Assembly (NCBI GenBank): GCA_023052935.1
Contig: CM041292.1
Location: 176,348,111-176,412,110, forward strand
Length of the DNA stretch: 64,000 nt
Origin: Piezodorus guildinii
Lineage: Eukaryota > Arthropoda > Insecta > Hemiptera > Pentatomidae
Direction of reading: 5' to 3'
The position numbers were made by a program, and so were the translations under genes. Positions 10,226-20,595 of the stretch are shown one piece after another. The notes beneath the pieces are model-generated. The model made no database searches, had not been told where the DNA came from, and was given only the letters and a program-made list of their open reading frames with translations. How positions within the stretch are numbered: the first letter of the stretch is position 1; each line of letters starts with the position of its first letter.

Positions 10226-10616
10226 TTCCACCACTTCGAAAAATTCCTGTGTATAGAGGAGTAAAAAAGACATTTGTGATTGACACCTTTCAAAAAGGTT
10301 AAAACAATATATATTTTGATTTTCTTTCTTCCAATAAAAATTGGCTTTTTTTTTTAAGAATCGTGATAATATCATTTTTTTCATGTATTTGACTCCTAAG
10401 AATCAAGAAAAAAAATCATTATAAATGAATTCCAAATTTTACTATTTAAAAAATAATAAAATCGAAAAAAGAGTTGTTTTTTTTTTTAATCTTCAAAACT
10501 GTTTGATTAAAAAAGCTAAAAATTTAGGTGAATTATTTTTATTTCACAACAAACTGATATCCGCAGTTTGAGTAGATAACGCCTCAGGAGCAGATTTACC
10601 ATACCTGGCTATACCC
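10208..10616 (+). repeat. Dispersed repeat family C, copy 1
   Basis: About 400 bp colinear with 52296-52715. Shared tags include tgtatagaggagtaaaa, aaaaaggttaaaa, gaattatttttatt, and the 3' block cctcaggagcagattta/cctcgggtgcagattta. No coding capacity was recognised, and the type of repeat is unknown. Confidence 0.6.
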
Positions 10617-11139
10617 TTTAAATCAAAACGTGGAGTTTGTAAAAGTCAACTAACAAGGCTGGAGAAGTTACTACAAGAATCTCCAGGGTCATCACTATCA
10701 ATTGGGGAAATAACTTAATATGATGATAGCTTAAGGGAAATAAATGACAAATTTCATGAGGTTCAATCTGAATTAGAAGCTCAAGTATGCGAAGAAAACT
10801 TTTCCGAAATTTTAGATTAGGTTTAATCTTGAAAACGTACATAACAAATATTTTTGATATATGGTTCTTTAAAAAATAAATTAAACATTGAAAATTCAGC
10901 TTGCAAAGCAGCAATTTTAAGTTGTTTCCATTTATTTTTTTCACAGGGGGGGGGGAACTATTGTATATTAAATACAACAGATGTTAAATTAAAACAGCTG
11001 TTCGAATTGTGAGAATAATTAAGAGTGATAATGTGTGGTTCCTAAGTGTGTAATTATCAAATAGCATTACGCTAATAATACTTACGAACAGCCCGACGCG
11101 CGATTCTGTTCCTATTCGATACTTTATTATTATCTAAAA
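10617..11139. other. No recognisable feature
   Basis: AT-rich DNA with a G9 run at 10947-10955. A 119-codon minus frame at 10618-10977 has low-complexity composition and no recognised domain. Confidence 0.35.
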
Positions 11140-11340
11140 TTAAGATGTACCTTGGATAGACGACCTGAATCTGCCACCTACTCCGGTACTAGTGGTTCCG
11201 TTCACTTGTTTCCAATTGGGTCGAGATTGAACCGTGTTCCCGGTCCCACTTTGATCGGTTGAGGACTGTCTTCGAGTGCACTTATCTGGGGCTATGGTCG
11301 CCATGTCATCTCCATGCGGCAAATGTTTCTCTCTCTGGTG
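11140..11340 (-). other. GC-richer open frame, possible exon or transposon ORF piece
   Basis: The minus-strand frame at 11140-11322 encodes a Ser/Thr/Gly-rich, hydrophilic peptide beginning MPHGDDMATIAPDKCTRRQS and ending near RSSIQGTS. Composition is clearly less AT-rich than the flanks, and a potential donor (AAG/GTACAT) lies near its end. No domain was recognised. It could be a host exon, the ORF1 of an unknown element, or chance. Confidence 0.25.
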
Positions 11341-11378
11341 GAATTATAGCGGATATACATTTATTGTATGGTGATATA

Positions 11379-12306
11379 TTGGGTTGTTTCACATGAAATG
11401 TCAGTTTTTATAGTTTCTGAAATACATAAAGGATTTTGCAGGTCTCTGTTGTTTTCTTCCGAATGTTTACATATTTAAAATTAATAGTAACTAATCCTCT
11501 ACCTTTGTATTGTAAACATTAGCTTCCCAATCAACTACCCACTTTTTAGTATACCTCCAAATATGAACATAGAAACACGCGATTTTCGAGTAATATTTTT
11601 TTTTTTTTTTTATAGTTTAAACTCTCCCATTCAGCAGCTGAGGCCACTAGAAATATTTGCAAGGTGTTTGGGGAAGGGAGTGTTAATAACGGACCATTCG
11701 CCGTTGGTTTGCTAAGTTTTCAGCTGGGGATATCGATTTGGAAAACTTGCCCCGAGAAAGACCTTCGTCCGTAATAGACAACGATGTCCCAAACATACCG
11801 TAGAAGGAAACCCCTACCAAACAGTTAAAGGGCTCGCAGTACAACTAAATGCAAGTGCATCTACCGTTTCCAGATATTTAAAGTGTATTGGGAAAGTAAA
11901 AAAGCTCGATACATAGGTACCTCATGATCTCACTGAGCGGCAGCAAGACCCCATGTTTCAAAACATACCGTGCAAAAATTGAAAGAACTGGGCTACGAAA
12001 TTCTTCCGCACCCACTGTATTCTCCCGACTTGTCTCCAACAAGTACCACCTGTTCAGGAATTTAGACAACTTCGTCAAAGGAAAACTTTTCGAAAATTAT
12101 GATCAAGTGAAAAATGCGTTTTCAGATTTTGTTTCATTTCAAAGCTCAGAGTTTCTCAGTTCGGGGATAAAAAAGTTGGTGTCACGTCGGGAAAAATGTG
12201 TAGAAAAAGAAGGTAAATACTTCGAATAAAATTATCTTGTTTTCATATCGTATTTTAATAAAATTCCTTTACCATGAAAACGGATATTTCATGTGACACA
12301 ACCCAA
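11379..12306 (+). mobile_element. Internally deleted mariner transposon, copy 2 (928 bp)
   Basis: Terminal repeats ttgggttgtttcacatgaaa (left) and its complement (right, ending ttgtgacac/aaccca type) are flanked by TA at 11377-11378 and 12307-12308. The coding remnant (+) has the same order and the same internal deletion as 4613-5545: the MFQN segment near 11952 joins VQKLKELGYEIL at about 11970. Several extra frameshifts are present, and the third catalytic motif region is damaged. About 25 bp on either side (gatatacatttattgtatgg, gatatacattcattgtaagg) are also repeated, more than the TA duplication explains. Confidence 0.9.
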
Positions 12307-12502
12307 TAGATATACATTCATTGTAAGGTATGAGCTCTAAAATTAAATAAAGCAAATACGGCCGGTATTCTTTGATAAGTTTTGCTTCTATAACATTTGT
12401 TTTCAAACTTCAAAATTTTCATAGGCAGAAACAACAAGGAGTCTGTCGTTGGAATTGTGATCCCTGCTATATTATATAGCCCAAAACAAAAATTATTAGA
12501 AA

Positions 12503-13400
12503 CATCTGGTGCGGGCAACACACGACTTTCACTTACCGCTGTTGTTAAAAATCGATTATTGAATTTTCAAATACATTTAGAAGTAAAAATTTGTGAAACT
12601 AATAAAGACCTAATTACATTGAATATCTATAGAAACATGTGCTCTATTAAAAATATATTATATAATTATTTAAAATAATCAGTTATTTTTATCGGCTTTT
12701 CATCACTCTTTATTAACTTTTACAAGCTTGTGTATAAGATAATATTATTTTTTTAAATATTTAGCTTTCCAACGGTGTATTATACACCTTTCTTACTATT
12801 ATTGTGTTCAAAAACACAAGAATTGCATTAAAAATATGTTTGCACTTTTCTTCTTTATTTGTTTATCAAATTCGCCCAACTTGCATATTGAGCTGTTAAC
12901 ATGATGATGTGCTTATTTATTTATTTCTTTTAATCTACCAAATTAAAGGTACTTTAGTAGAAAAAAAATTTAAAATATCAGCATTTAAGCCCTGTCAGAC
13001 AATTCAATAACAAAAAAAAACCTACATCATATCAAAGTCCATTAAATTTGATATCCACAAAGCAAGTTTAATCAAAATCGTTTGAGTCGAAGAATATCAT
13101 AAAAAGGTCTAAAATGCATAGTATAAAGTTGCTCTTGTCGTTAGCTGGTTTTAATGAAAAAGTTGCTGAAGCATCTCGGGCGAGCACTTGTCTTAAATAT
13201 GAAATTTCAGTTTTATTCGACTTTACGTTTTCGCGCTAGACTTATTACATACACATAGACCTTTTTGCGAGACTTCGTCATTTGGACTCAGAGGACCCTA
13301 AAACGTGTATTTCCGGTAAAAACTCGAATTCTAAAATTTTTACGATCGCAATACTTTCCTTTACTATATATTTCATATATAGGTTAGTGAGAGTAAAACA
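12503..13400 (-). repeat. Repeat family X, full-length copy, reverse
   Basis: Runs from the distal end (tctggtgcgggcaacacacg, subterminal repeat ctttcacttac) to the hairpin end (actatatatttcatatatag, then gttagtgagag). Length is about 900 bp, like 22373-23272. The CA tract is decayed (13248-13258). No coding capacity. Confidence 0.8.
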
Positions 13401-13413
13401 AAAATTTACCAAT

Positions 13414-13685
13414 GGGATCACCTGTTACAGGGTTGCTAGCATTACAGCTTTCTATGCCAAAGGTTTTAAACTCCCAGATGCTCCTAGGATTTTTTAATGG
13501 GAGTCAAAAATCCTTAGTTATATCTTCCTTCAGATAGGACGTAAAAAGGTGGTCACGAGCCTGTGCGATGTCAGGTACTCGTTAAAGATCCCTATCCTAA
13601 TAAAGCCTGGATATGCAAAATTTAGGACTCCCATTGTAGCATCGTCCGATTAGCTATAGTAGCATAAAGTGACGTTAAATAAACA
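13414..13685 (+). mobile_element. tRNA-derived SINE (family B)
   Basis: The tRNA-like head (ggatcacctgttacagggtt, tgctagcattac) is followed by the family B body, whose tags (ggatagggatctttaacgag in reverse, ttaggactcc, cgtccgattagctat) recur at 28859-28985, 38562-39288 and 51205-51300. The B box is degenerate. Confidence 0.6.
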
Positions 13686-13732
13686 AATATATAGTAAGGG
13701 AAAGTATTGCGATAGTGAAAATTTTCTAATTC
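13686..13732 (+). repeat. Repeat family X, 5' tip only
   Basis: The segment tatatagtaagggaaagtat and gtgaaaattttctaattc matches the start of family X. It is cut off where the Jockey element begins at 13733. The rest of the copy was not found beyond that element. Confidence 0.7.
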
Positions 13733-14640
13733 TAGTTCCTCAAGGCAGCATCCAGCATCCTTGGACCCATCCTTTCCACAGTCTATACCAGCTGTTATCC
13801 CCACCCATCCTAACACATTCCTTTCTACCTATGCCGATGACACTTGCGTGCTATCAGTTCATAATGATCCTAGTATTGCCTCTCAAACTCTCCAATCCCA
13901 CATCAGAGACCTTGAGGTATGGTGTCAGAATTGGAGAATTAAATTCAATTTCAATAGACCCCATTAAGTTACCTTCACCCTTCGTCGAAAATCTATGACA
14001 TCCTGCCCTACAGTGTCCTTTAATGATATTCCGCTTGTCCCGGTTGAACAGATTCGCTTGTGAGGACTTATTCTTGACAAACGCCATACATGGAATCCGC
14101 ATACAAGACTGAAAAGACAAAAAACTGCTTTAACCTTTCACTTAACCACAAAAGATTCATTTACATGACAATCATAAGGCCTATCTGGACCACGGAGTTG
14201 AGCTATGGGGTTCTACTAAACCATTAAATTCGTCCGGTATCTAATCTTTACAATCTAAAATCCTTCGTAAAATCCTCAACGCTCCTTACTTGGTCACAAA
14301 TAAAGTGATTCATAAAGACCCCCATGTTCCGTATGTTGCTGATTTGGCCCGTACCAGGTATCATTTCTTCCATGATAAACTCCATTCCCACTCTAATCCA
14401 CTAGTTTCAATCCTTGCTTCCTCTTAAATTCCTGATAATCCCCCGAGGCGTCTGAAGAGAAGATGGCCTTGAGACCTTCTTGTTTAGATTGATTACTAGA
14501 GTGCTGCCAAGGGACAGTTTCTTTTCATCTTTTCCATGTACACTATCATACTTTCATGCACACTATCTTTTATCAGCATATGTACTTGATGTATTATAAT
14601 ATACATTTGTAAATTTCAATACAATATAAAAAAAAAAAAG
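13733..14640 (+). pseudogene. Jockey-type LINE (family 2), 5'-truncated, with poly(A)
   Basis: Starts at the PQGS motif (cctcaaggcagc) and includes the catalytic YADD box (TYADDTCVLSVHNDP), the QSHIRDLEVWCQNWRIKF block, the PIWT/ELWGSTKP block and the C-terminal PPRRLKRRWP. A 3' UTR (tgtacttgatgtattata) and poly(A) at 14630-14639 follow. Stops and frameshifts after about 13967 make it inactive. Jockey ORF2 copies itself by target-primed reverse transcription; this copy is 5'-truncated. Confidence 0.82.
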
Positions 14641-14769
14641 TGGAAATTTATTTAAGTACAAAAAATTTAAAATCTGGTGCCTCCGTTGTTGAACTCAAGT
14701 ACTTTTAATTGAAGTTAAAGTTGGAAAATGTTTAAAGCCCCAGATTCTGTTTTGATGATAACATTTGTT

Positions 14770-14940
14770 TTAGATTAAATAATCTAACACTAGAAATCAT
14801 TATCTACAACAATCAGTTAATTTTTTTCCATTTTATCACCACTCTGCGTTATATTATACAACTTTATGTATAAGATAATATTTTATCTGAATGTTTAATA
14901 TTCCAACGGTAAATTATATATATAATACTTCTCCTATATA
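14770..14940 (-). repeat. Repeat family X, distal fragment, reverse
   Basis: Matches the segment of family X just inside its distal third (ttatctacaacaatcagtta, cactctgcgttat, ttccaacggtaaattat). Both ends are missing. Confidence 0.65.
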
Positions 14941-14964
14941 AATAAAATTAATTTTTTCATTTCA

Positions 14965-15292
14965 TAGCCAAATCAGCTACATATGGAACATTAAGGTCTT
15001 TATGGATGAACTTATTCGTGACAAAGTGAGGGGCGTTGGAGATTTTTGGAAGGATTTTGGTTTGTAAGGATTGAAGACAGGAAGAGTTTGATGGTTTCGT
15101 GGAGCCCAAAAGCACAACTCCGTAAGTCCAGATAGGCATTATTATGGTCATGCAGATTCTTCTGTAGTTGTGGAAGGAGCGTCTGTCCAGTACGTGTTGA
15201 AGTAACCGAAAGTGGTAAGCAGTTTCTTGTCTTTTCAGTCTAGTGTGCCGATTCCATGTTAGACGTTTCTCAAGAGGGAGTCCTAGGTAGCA
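14965..15292 (-). pseudogene. Jockey-type LINE relic (family 2)
   Basis: The minus strand encodes MPIWTYGVVLLGSTKPSNSS, SLQTKILPKISNAPHFVTNK, IHKDLNVPYVADLA and upstream CRLHFLQHVLDR-like remnants, colinear with 16385-16915. It lacks the RT catalytic region and the 3' tail. Frameshifted. Confidence 0.75.
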
Positions 15293-15299
15293 TTAAATT

Positions 15300-15570
15300 T
15301 GACAATTTAATCAAAATCGTTATAGCCTTCTTTGAGGAAATCATAAAGATTGTTTTTCGTACATTGATTGTATTTCGGTTCAAAAAAACATTTAAATAAC
15401 ATCCCGAAAATACAGTTGTTTTAAATATAGAAATACAATTTCAAAAAACTGTTTGTATTTGTCCTTGACCTACACACAAAGAAATTTGTGACACAAATAC
15501 CATAAAATGTGTATTTCCGTTGCAAACTGGAATTCGAAAATATTCACTATCGCACTACTTTCTCTTAGGT
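15300..15570 (-). repeat. Repeat family X, decayed partial copy, reverse
   Basis: The order aatcaaaatcgttatag, caaaaaaacatttaaataac, then aatgtgtatttccgttgc and ggaattcgaaaatattcact matches reversed family X. Identity is low. Confidence 0.55.
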
Positions 15571-16035
15571 CAATGGGAGAAACAAAGTTAAAAATGTTTG
15601 TTTTGTTTTTTCCATTTATCATCCTTATGATAAAAATAAATAAAATTTAGTTTTTACATCAAAATATACATAATTTGTTTTATTTATGTACAAAAATAAA
15701 AGTTTTTTTATAAAATGAGAGAGTCAGAGGCATACGTAATATTGCAAACATTATAATAAAAAGTAAATATTTAGTTCAAGGGGAATATGGATATGTAGCT
15801 GTTTATATTTACATATATACTTCTGATTAATATTTGTCATGTGTTTATTAATATTAAGCTTCGCATAAAGGAACAAATTATGTTTAAAAAATATATTACA
15901 AACTGAACTCTTTTTCTGATTCTGTAAATATTAACTTTTTTTTTTTTTATTGAATGAAAATAAAGGAATAACAAAAATTAATAATGGTTTCACAAATATT
16001 TTTATTTTCTGATTATTGTATAAAGGTATTTCAAT
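15571..16035. other. No recognisable feature
   Basis: Very AT-rich DNA without a supported gene or repeat boundary. Confidence 0.35.
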
Positions 16036-17640
16036 ATTTTTTTTTTATACAAGTGACCTTCAAGATTTGAAACAAAATCCTATACGGTCAATACATGTTT
16101 GCCATAATTTAATAAAAACTTAGGGTACGGAACTAAATATAATAAAAGAAGATCAATAAATTAATTAAATAGAGAATAAAATAAAATAATGTAAATGAGA
16201 GAGGAAGGTGACTCAAAAGAAATAGAAAAAATAAAATAATAATAATATATATTTTTTAAAATTTATTTATAGTAATTTACAACTGTACAAAAGAATACAA
16301 TAAGTAAATATGTAGAATGAATATAAAAAGTCATGAAAATGTCTTGAGAAAGAACCACCCAGTAGTAGCACTTCACTAACTATTTTAATACAGTAGGTCC
16401 CGAGGCCACCTTCTTTTCAGTCGCCTTAAAGGGCTATCAGGAATATGTGAGGAAGATAAATTACGAACAAGTGGGTTTGTATGGGCAGGGAGTTTAGAAT
16501 GGAAAGAGGAGTATCTATTACGGGCTATGTCTGCAACAAATGGGATGTTTAGGCCATCATGGAGGAGTTGATTTGTGACAAAATAAGGAGCATTCAGGAT
16601 TTTGCGAAGGATTTTGGATTGTAAGGACTGGATGCGGAAGGAATTAGATGGTTTCGTAGAGCCCCAAAGCTCGATTCCATATGTCCAAATAGGTCTGATA
16701 ATTGTGATGTAGATGAGTCTTTTGGAATGTACTGGTTTTGAACGTTTCTCTAGTAAGTGTTGTAGTAATCGATATCTTCGAGCAGTTTCTTGTCGTTTCA
16801 GTCTTGTGTGAGGATTCCAAGTAAGCCGCTTGTCAAGATGGAGAACTAGGTATCGGATTTTTTCTACAGAAGTAATGGTAATGTTATTAAAGGATACTGG
16901 GGGGCAGGAAGTCATCGGTTTGCGACGAAGGGTAAAGGTGATTTGGTGGGATTTGTTGGGATTAATTTCAATCCTCCAATTTTGACACCATTCTTCAATG
17001 GCTTTGATGTGGGACTGAAGAGTTTGGGATGCAGTAGTTGGATCATTATGGACGGATAAGACACACGTGTCATAAGCATAAGTATTGAGGACAATGCGAA
17101 TAATAATATTAAAATTTAAATAAACTCTGTGAAGTATCTTTTTTTTTTTTTAATTTTACATTGAGCGTTAATGAAGTTTTGCTTGATGATCATAAAATTT
17201 TCTTTGTCCAACTTTTGTAAAAAACATGGCTTCTGTTTCTAGGGGAAACACTACTTCCCTTTGCTTTCTATATTTTCTGCATCGGAATAGGATGTAGCAC
17301 GGGTCTTCAGGGACTTTGCATGTAACGAAATTGCCATCAAGTTATATTTTCATTAAATTGAGATATTATTTTGTGCGGCCATGGTTAGTCCGTAGTCTTA
17401 CTATTTGTGAAATTTCTTTTTTATCAAGTTGTTGGTTCTTGGAGAACCATGGTATCAGGCTAACGGTTGGCTGGGTTTGATAATAATCATTACCTTTAAA
17501 TTGTGACTCCCAGTCATATTTCTCCTGTCATTCTATCTGCCGCTTCATTTACTGACAGTCCTATATGACTTGGTATCCATTGGAAGCTATAACTGTTGCT
17601 GCTGGTTTGTATATTCCGGATAATATCTAGAGCTATATAT
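16036..17640 (-). mobile_element. RNase H-type LINE (family E, copy 2), split by a Jockey insertion
   Basis: The minus-strand 3' end begins with poly(T) at 16038-16047 and a 3' UTR colinear with 704-960. It is interrupted by the Jockey element at about 16246-17100 and resumes to 17640. The inner part encodes, in minus order, the RNase H block QWIPSHIGLSVNEAADRMTG (17536-17595), then WFSKNQQLDKKEISQIVRLR and a CxVPED...LFRC Cys knuckle. These are the C-terminal modules of an I/R1/LOA-like ORF2. The short repeat aataataatat at both junctions is a likely target-site duplication for the Jockey. Inactive. Confidence 0.75.
16246..17100 (-). pseudogene. Jockey-type LINE (family 2), nested, long readable RT fragment
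   Basis: One open minus-strand frame runs from about 17092 to the stop at 16385. It covers VLNTYAYDTCVLSVHNDP, ASQTLQSHIKAIEEWCQNWR, INPNKSHQITFTLRRK, MTSCPPVSFNN, LDKRLTWNPH, IRPIWTYGIELWGSTKPSN and the C-terminus RRLKRRWPRDLLY. It includes the end of the RT palm and the thumb. The catalytic box reads YAYD instead of YADD, so one metal-binding Asp is lost. Being 5'-truncated with little decay, it is a recent dead-on-arrival copy. It interrupts the RNase H LINE at 16036-17640. Confidence 0.85.
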
Positions 17641-17895
17641 ATGTTGTTAAAATATTATCTTATACTCAAGCTTTTAAAAGTTATTAGAGAGTGATGAAAA
17701 GAACATACAACTAACTGATTATTTTAGATAGATAGATTTTTTAATAAAACACATGTTTCTATATAAAGTCGATTTAATTAATTCTTTAATAGTTTCACGT
17801 ATTTTTATCTCTAACTGTATTTAAAAATTTTTTCATTGATTTTTAAAATGGAGGTAAGTGAAAGTCGTGTGTTGCCCGCACCAGATTTTTTTTTA
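17640..17895 (+). repeat. Repeat family X, distal third
   Basis: Begins near cttttaaaagttattagaga and ends with the diagnostic distal end: ggtaagtgaaagtcgtgtgt, then tgcccgcaccagatttttttt. The hairpin end is missing. Confidence 0.8.
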
Positions 17896-19247
17896 TCTAT
17901 ACAATTGAAAATTCTTACACGGTAGACAACGGCGGTTAGTAAAAGTCTAAGTTGAGCTCTATCATACACATTTACAAGAAGAACATTTCTAGCATGGTAT
18001 AGTACAATATAATAATTTCAACAAGTATGTTTTAAATTCATGAAGGGTTACTTTTGTGTTGATGGGGTCAACAAAATTCATTAGAAAACTAAATATTTAT
18101 TTCCACTGTTAATGATTTTCTATTACTAAAATATCCTTCAGCGAAGAGCCGTCCCTTCCAGCAACAAGATATGTATTGAGGTGTCTCCTTTTATAGGCCT
18201 CTAGGCGCGAAAGACCTCGGATCAAGCGCTTCAACCCATTAGTGATAAGCCGACCCCAATAGCCACAAACTTAATCCACCGTTAGTAGATGGGTAAGCTT
18301 TCCGAAATCTCGGTCTAAAGTACTTGTCAATAAACTATTATAATTAACTATAGCTTCGTAGAAAGAGTATTTTTGTGTGGCATAGGTCAAAATTAAATGA
18401 TTACCTGGTTTTTGTTTGTTTTTACATTCACTTACCTATAGATGAAGACAGAATTCTAAAGTGATTACCCCACAATTGGTCAAACTAAAACTTTTGAATA
18501 TAAATAGCACCATATTTAAATTGTGCCAGTGCAAGGGAAGGTCGCTAGTTCTTTACTATCTTGTGGAAATCTCACAACCTTCCGCAATTTTCATCTCTAA
18601 GTGGATACTTGAATAGTAAACTTAACCTTCAAACGAACTTCTTCGATGAAAACCTTAGAACTAATATTTTGCTTTAGTAGTTTAATATTAATTCAGTAAG
18701 AAGGTATAGTTTGAGGAAGGTAGCTGACGAAAAACAAACACTGAATTCACCCTTAAGTACGAAGGCCAAAGCAACTTAAAACCACTAATTGGTAAAATAA
18801 TTTTCAATTAATTAAATTTGTCTTGGTTTGAGGAAATGGATGCAGTCAGGTAAATTGAATACTGCTCAACCCAAATACACGTGAAGACTCAATAATATTA
18901 ATTAATTTGATAACAACATTTTAATAGAATCATAATTAATTATTATTTATATATTTTGACTTTTACTTACCTATATATAAAGAAATTTGTCATTTGTCAG
19001 ACAATTGACAATTATCAAAAGACAATGCATGAAGACAATTGAGACGTTGATTTCCAAAAGGTACTTTGTTATATCCACTTTAGACAATTTAGCAGGAAAC
19101 GCGAAAATCTGGTATTTATTTATTATTGGACCAATTTACGTCATTATTTTTAATTTCACTTAGTTACTTTATCCCTATTAAAAATGTCCTAAATTGGACA
19201 GATTGTAATATTGCTCAATAAAGAATTGCTTAAAAAAAAAAAAAATT
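17896..19247. other. No recognisable feature
   Basis: Mixed AT-rich DNA. Positions 18120-18310 are less AT-rich but no domain, tRNA box or terminal repeat was recognised. Family X-like tips (acttacctatat) occur near 18427 and 18963 without the rest of the element. Confidence 0.35.
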
Positions 19248-19440
19248 CACTTACTATATACAGTAAGGGAAAGTATTGCGATCGTGAAAACAATAATATA
19301 ATAGATTTTTTAATAAAACACATATTTCTATATAAATTCAATTTAATTAATTCTTTAATAGTTTCACATATTTTTAACTCCAACTGTATTTGAAAATTCT
19401 TTCATATATTTTAAAAATAGAGGTAAGTGAAATTTTTTTT
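19248..19440 (+). repeat. Repeat family X, internally deleted derivative (about 190 bp)
   Basis: The 5' tip (cttactatatacagtaaggg, attgcgatcgtgaaaa) is joined directly to the distal third (aatagattttttaataaaac ... gaggtaagtgaaa). About 700 bp of interior is missing but both subterminal repeats remain, the form expected of a mobilisable deletion derivative. Confidence 0.75.
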
Positions 19441-19946
19441 TTATTAAAATCTAAAGTTGATTTTTAAGCGTGTTACCATCTTATTTTTCCTAATTATTGC
19501 ACTTTTCCCATGAATTTTTAAAAATATAATATGGATATTGTCTTTTTGCATTGAAACGTGGATATAATACTTTTTGGTATAAGGGATAATAGTATAATAA
19601 TAGATAATATAAAAGGGATATAGTACTATTTAGAAGAATATAACGGATGATAACAGTCATTATAATCTCCCTAATACAACATTACAACTAACTTATATTT
19701 TTAAATACTAAGTTATGTATATTTCTCTATTCTTACTCTGAGGAATATCTTTTCTTGTTGGTTAAATAGATTTTATTGTCTATTCTTTATAAAGAAAACG
19801 AATATTCAAAGGACCTTTTATTTATTTTTAGCACTATAATAAGAAAGTATGGAAATATGAAATTTGTTTTGAACTTTTAATTATTCTTTCTGTGAATTTA
19901 ACAGATGAATTTATATTATTAACTACGAATAAACAATATTTAACTA
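19441..19946. other. No recognisable feature
   Basis: AT-rich DNA. Nothing supported. Confidence 0.35.
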
Positions 19947-20595
19947 TTGGGTTGTGTCACATGAAATGTCCGTTTTCAAGGTAAAGGGTTTTTATTAAAA
20001 ATACGATATGAAAACAAGATAATTTTATTCGAAGTATTTACCTTCATTTTCTACATATTTTTCCCAACGTGACACCAACTTATTATCACAGTTATCCTTG
20101 AACTGAAAAACTCTGAGCTTTGAAGTGGAACAAAATCTGAAAACTTTTCACTTTTCACTTGATCGTCATATTCAAAAATTTTTCTTTTGGCGAAGTTGTC
20201 TAAATTCCTGAACAGGTGGTAATCTGTTGGAGACAAGTCGGGAGAATATGGTGGGTGCGGAAGAACTTCTTAGCCCAGTTCTTTCAATTTTTGCACGGTG
20301 TGTTTTGAAACATGGGGTCTTGCTGCCGCTCAGTGAGATCATGAGGTACCCATGTATCGAGCTTTTTTACTTTCCCAATACACTTTAAATGTCTGGAAAC
20401 GGTAGATACACTTGCATTTAGTTGTGCTGAGTGTCCTTTAATTGTTTGGTAGGGGTTTCTTTCAACTGTATTTTTGAGGACATCGTTGTCTATTACCTCC
20501 GTCCGTCTTCCTCGGGGCACGTTTTCCAAGTCAGTATCCCCAGCTGAAAACTTAGCAAACCAACGGCGAATGGTCCGTTCATTAACACTCCCTTT
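19947..20595 (-). mobile_element. Internally deleted mariner transposon, copy 3, truncated
   Basis: The left terminal repeat (ttgggttgtgtcacatgaaa) follows TA at 19945-19946. The minus-strand coding remnant carries GSVNERTIRRWFAKFSAGDT, NPYQTIKGHSAQLNAS, IGKVKKLDTWVPHDL and, after the same internal deletion as copies 1 and 2, SPTDYHLFRNLDNF. Similarity stops at about 20595 and the right terminal repeat is absent, so this copy is also truncated at the transposase N-terminus and immobile. Confidence 0.88.

Noticed and set aside
10618..10977. 119-codon minus-strand frame
   Set aside because: No recognised domain; composition fits chance opening in AT-rich DNA.
13854..14120. Minus-strand frame of 88 codons
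   Set aside because: Antisense shadow of the Jockey copy at 13733-14640.
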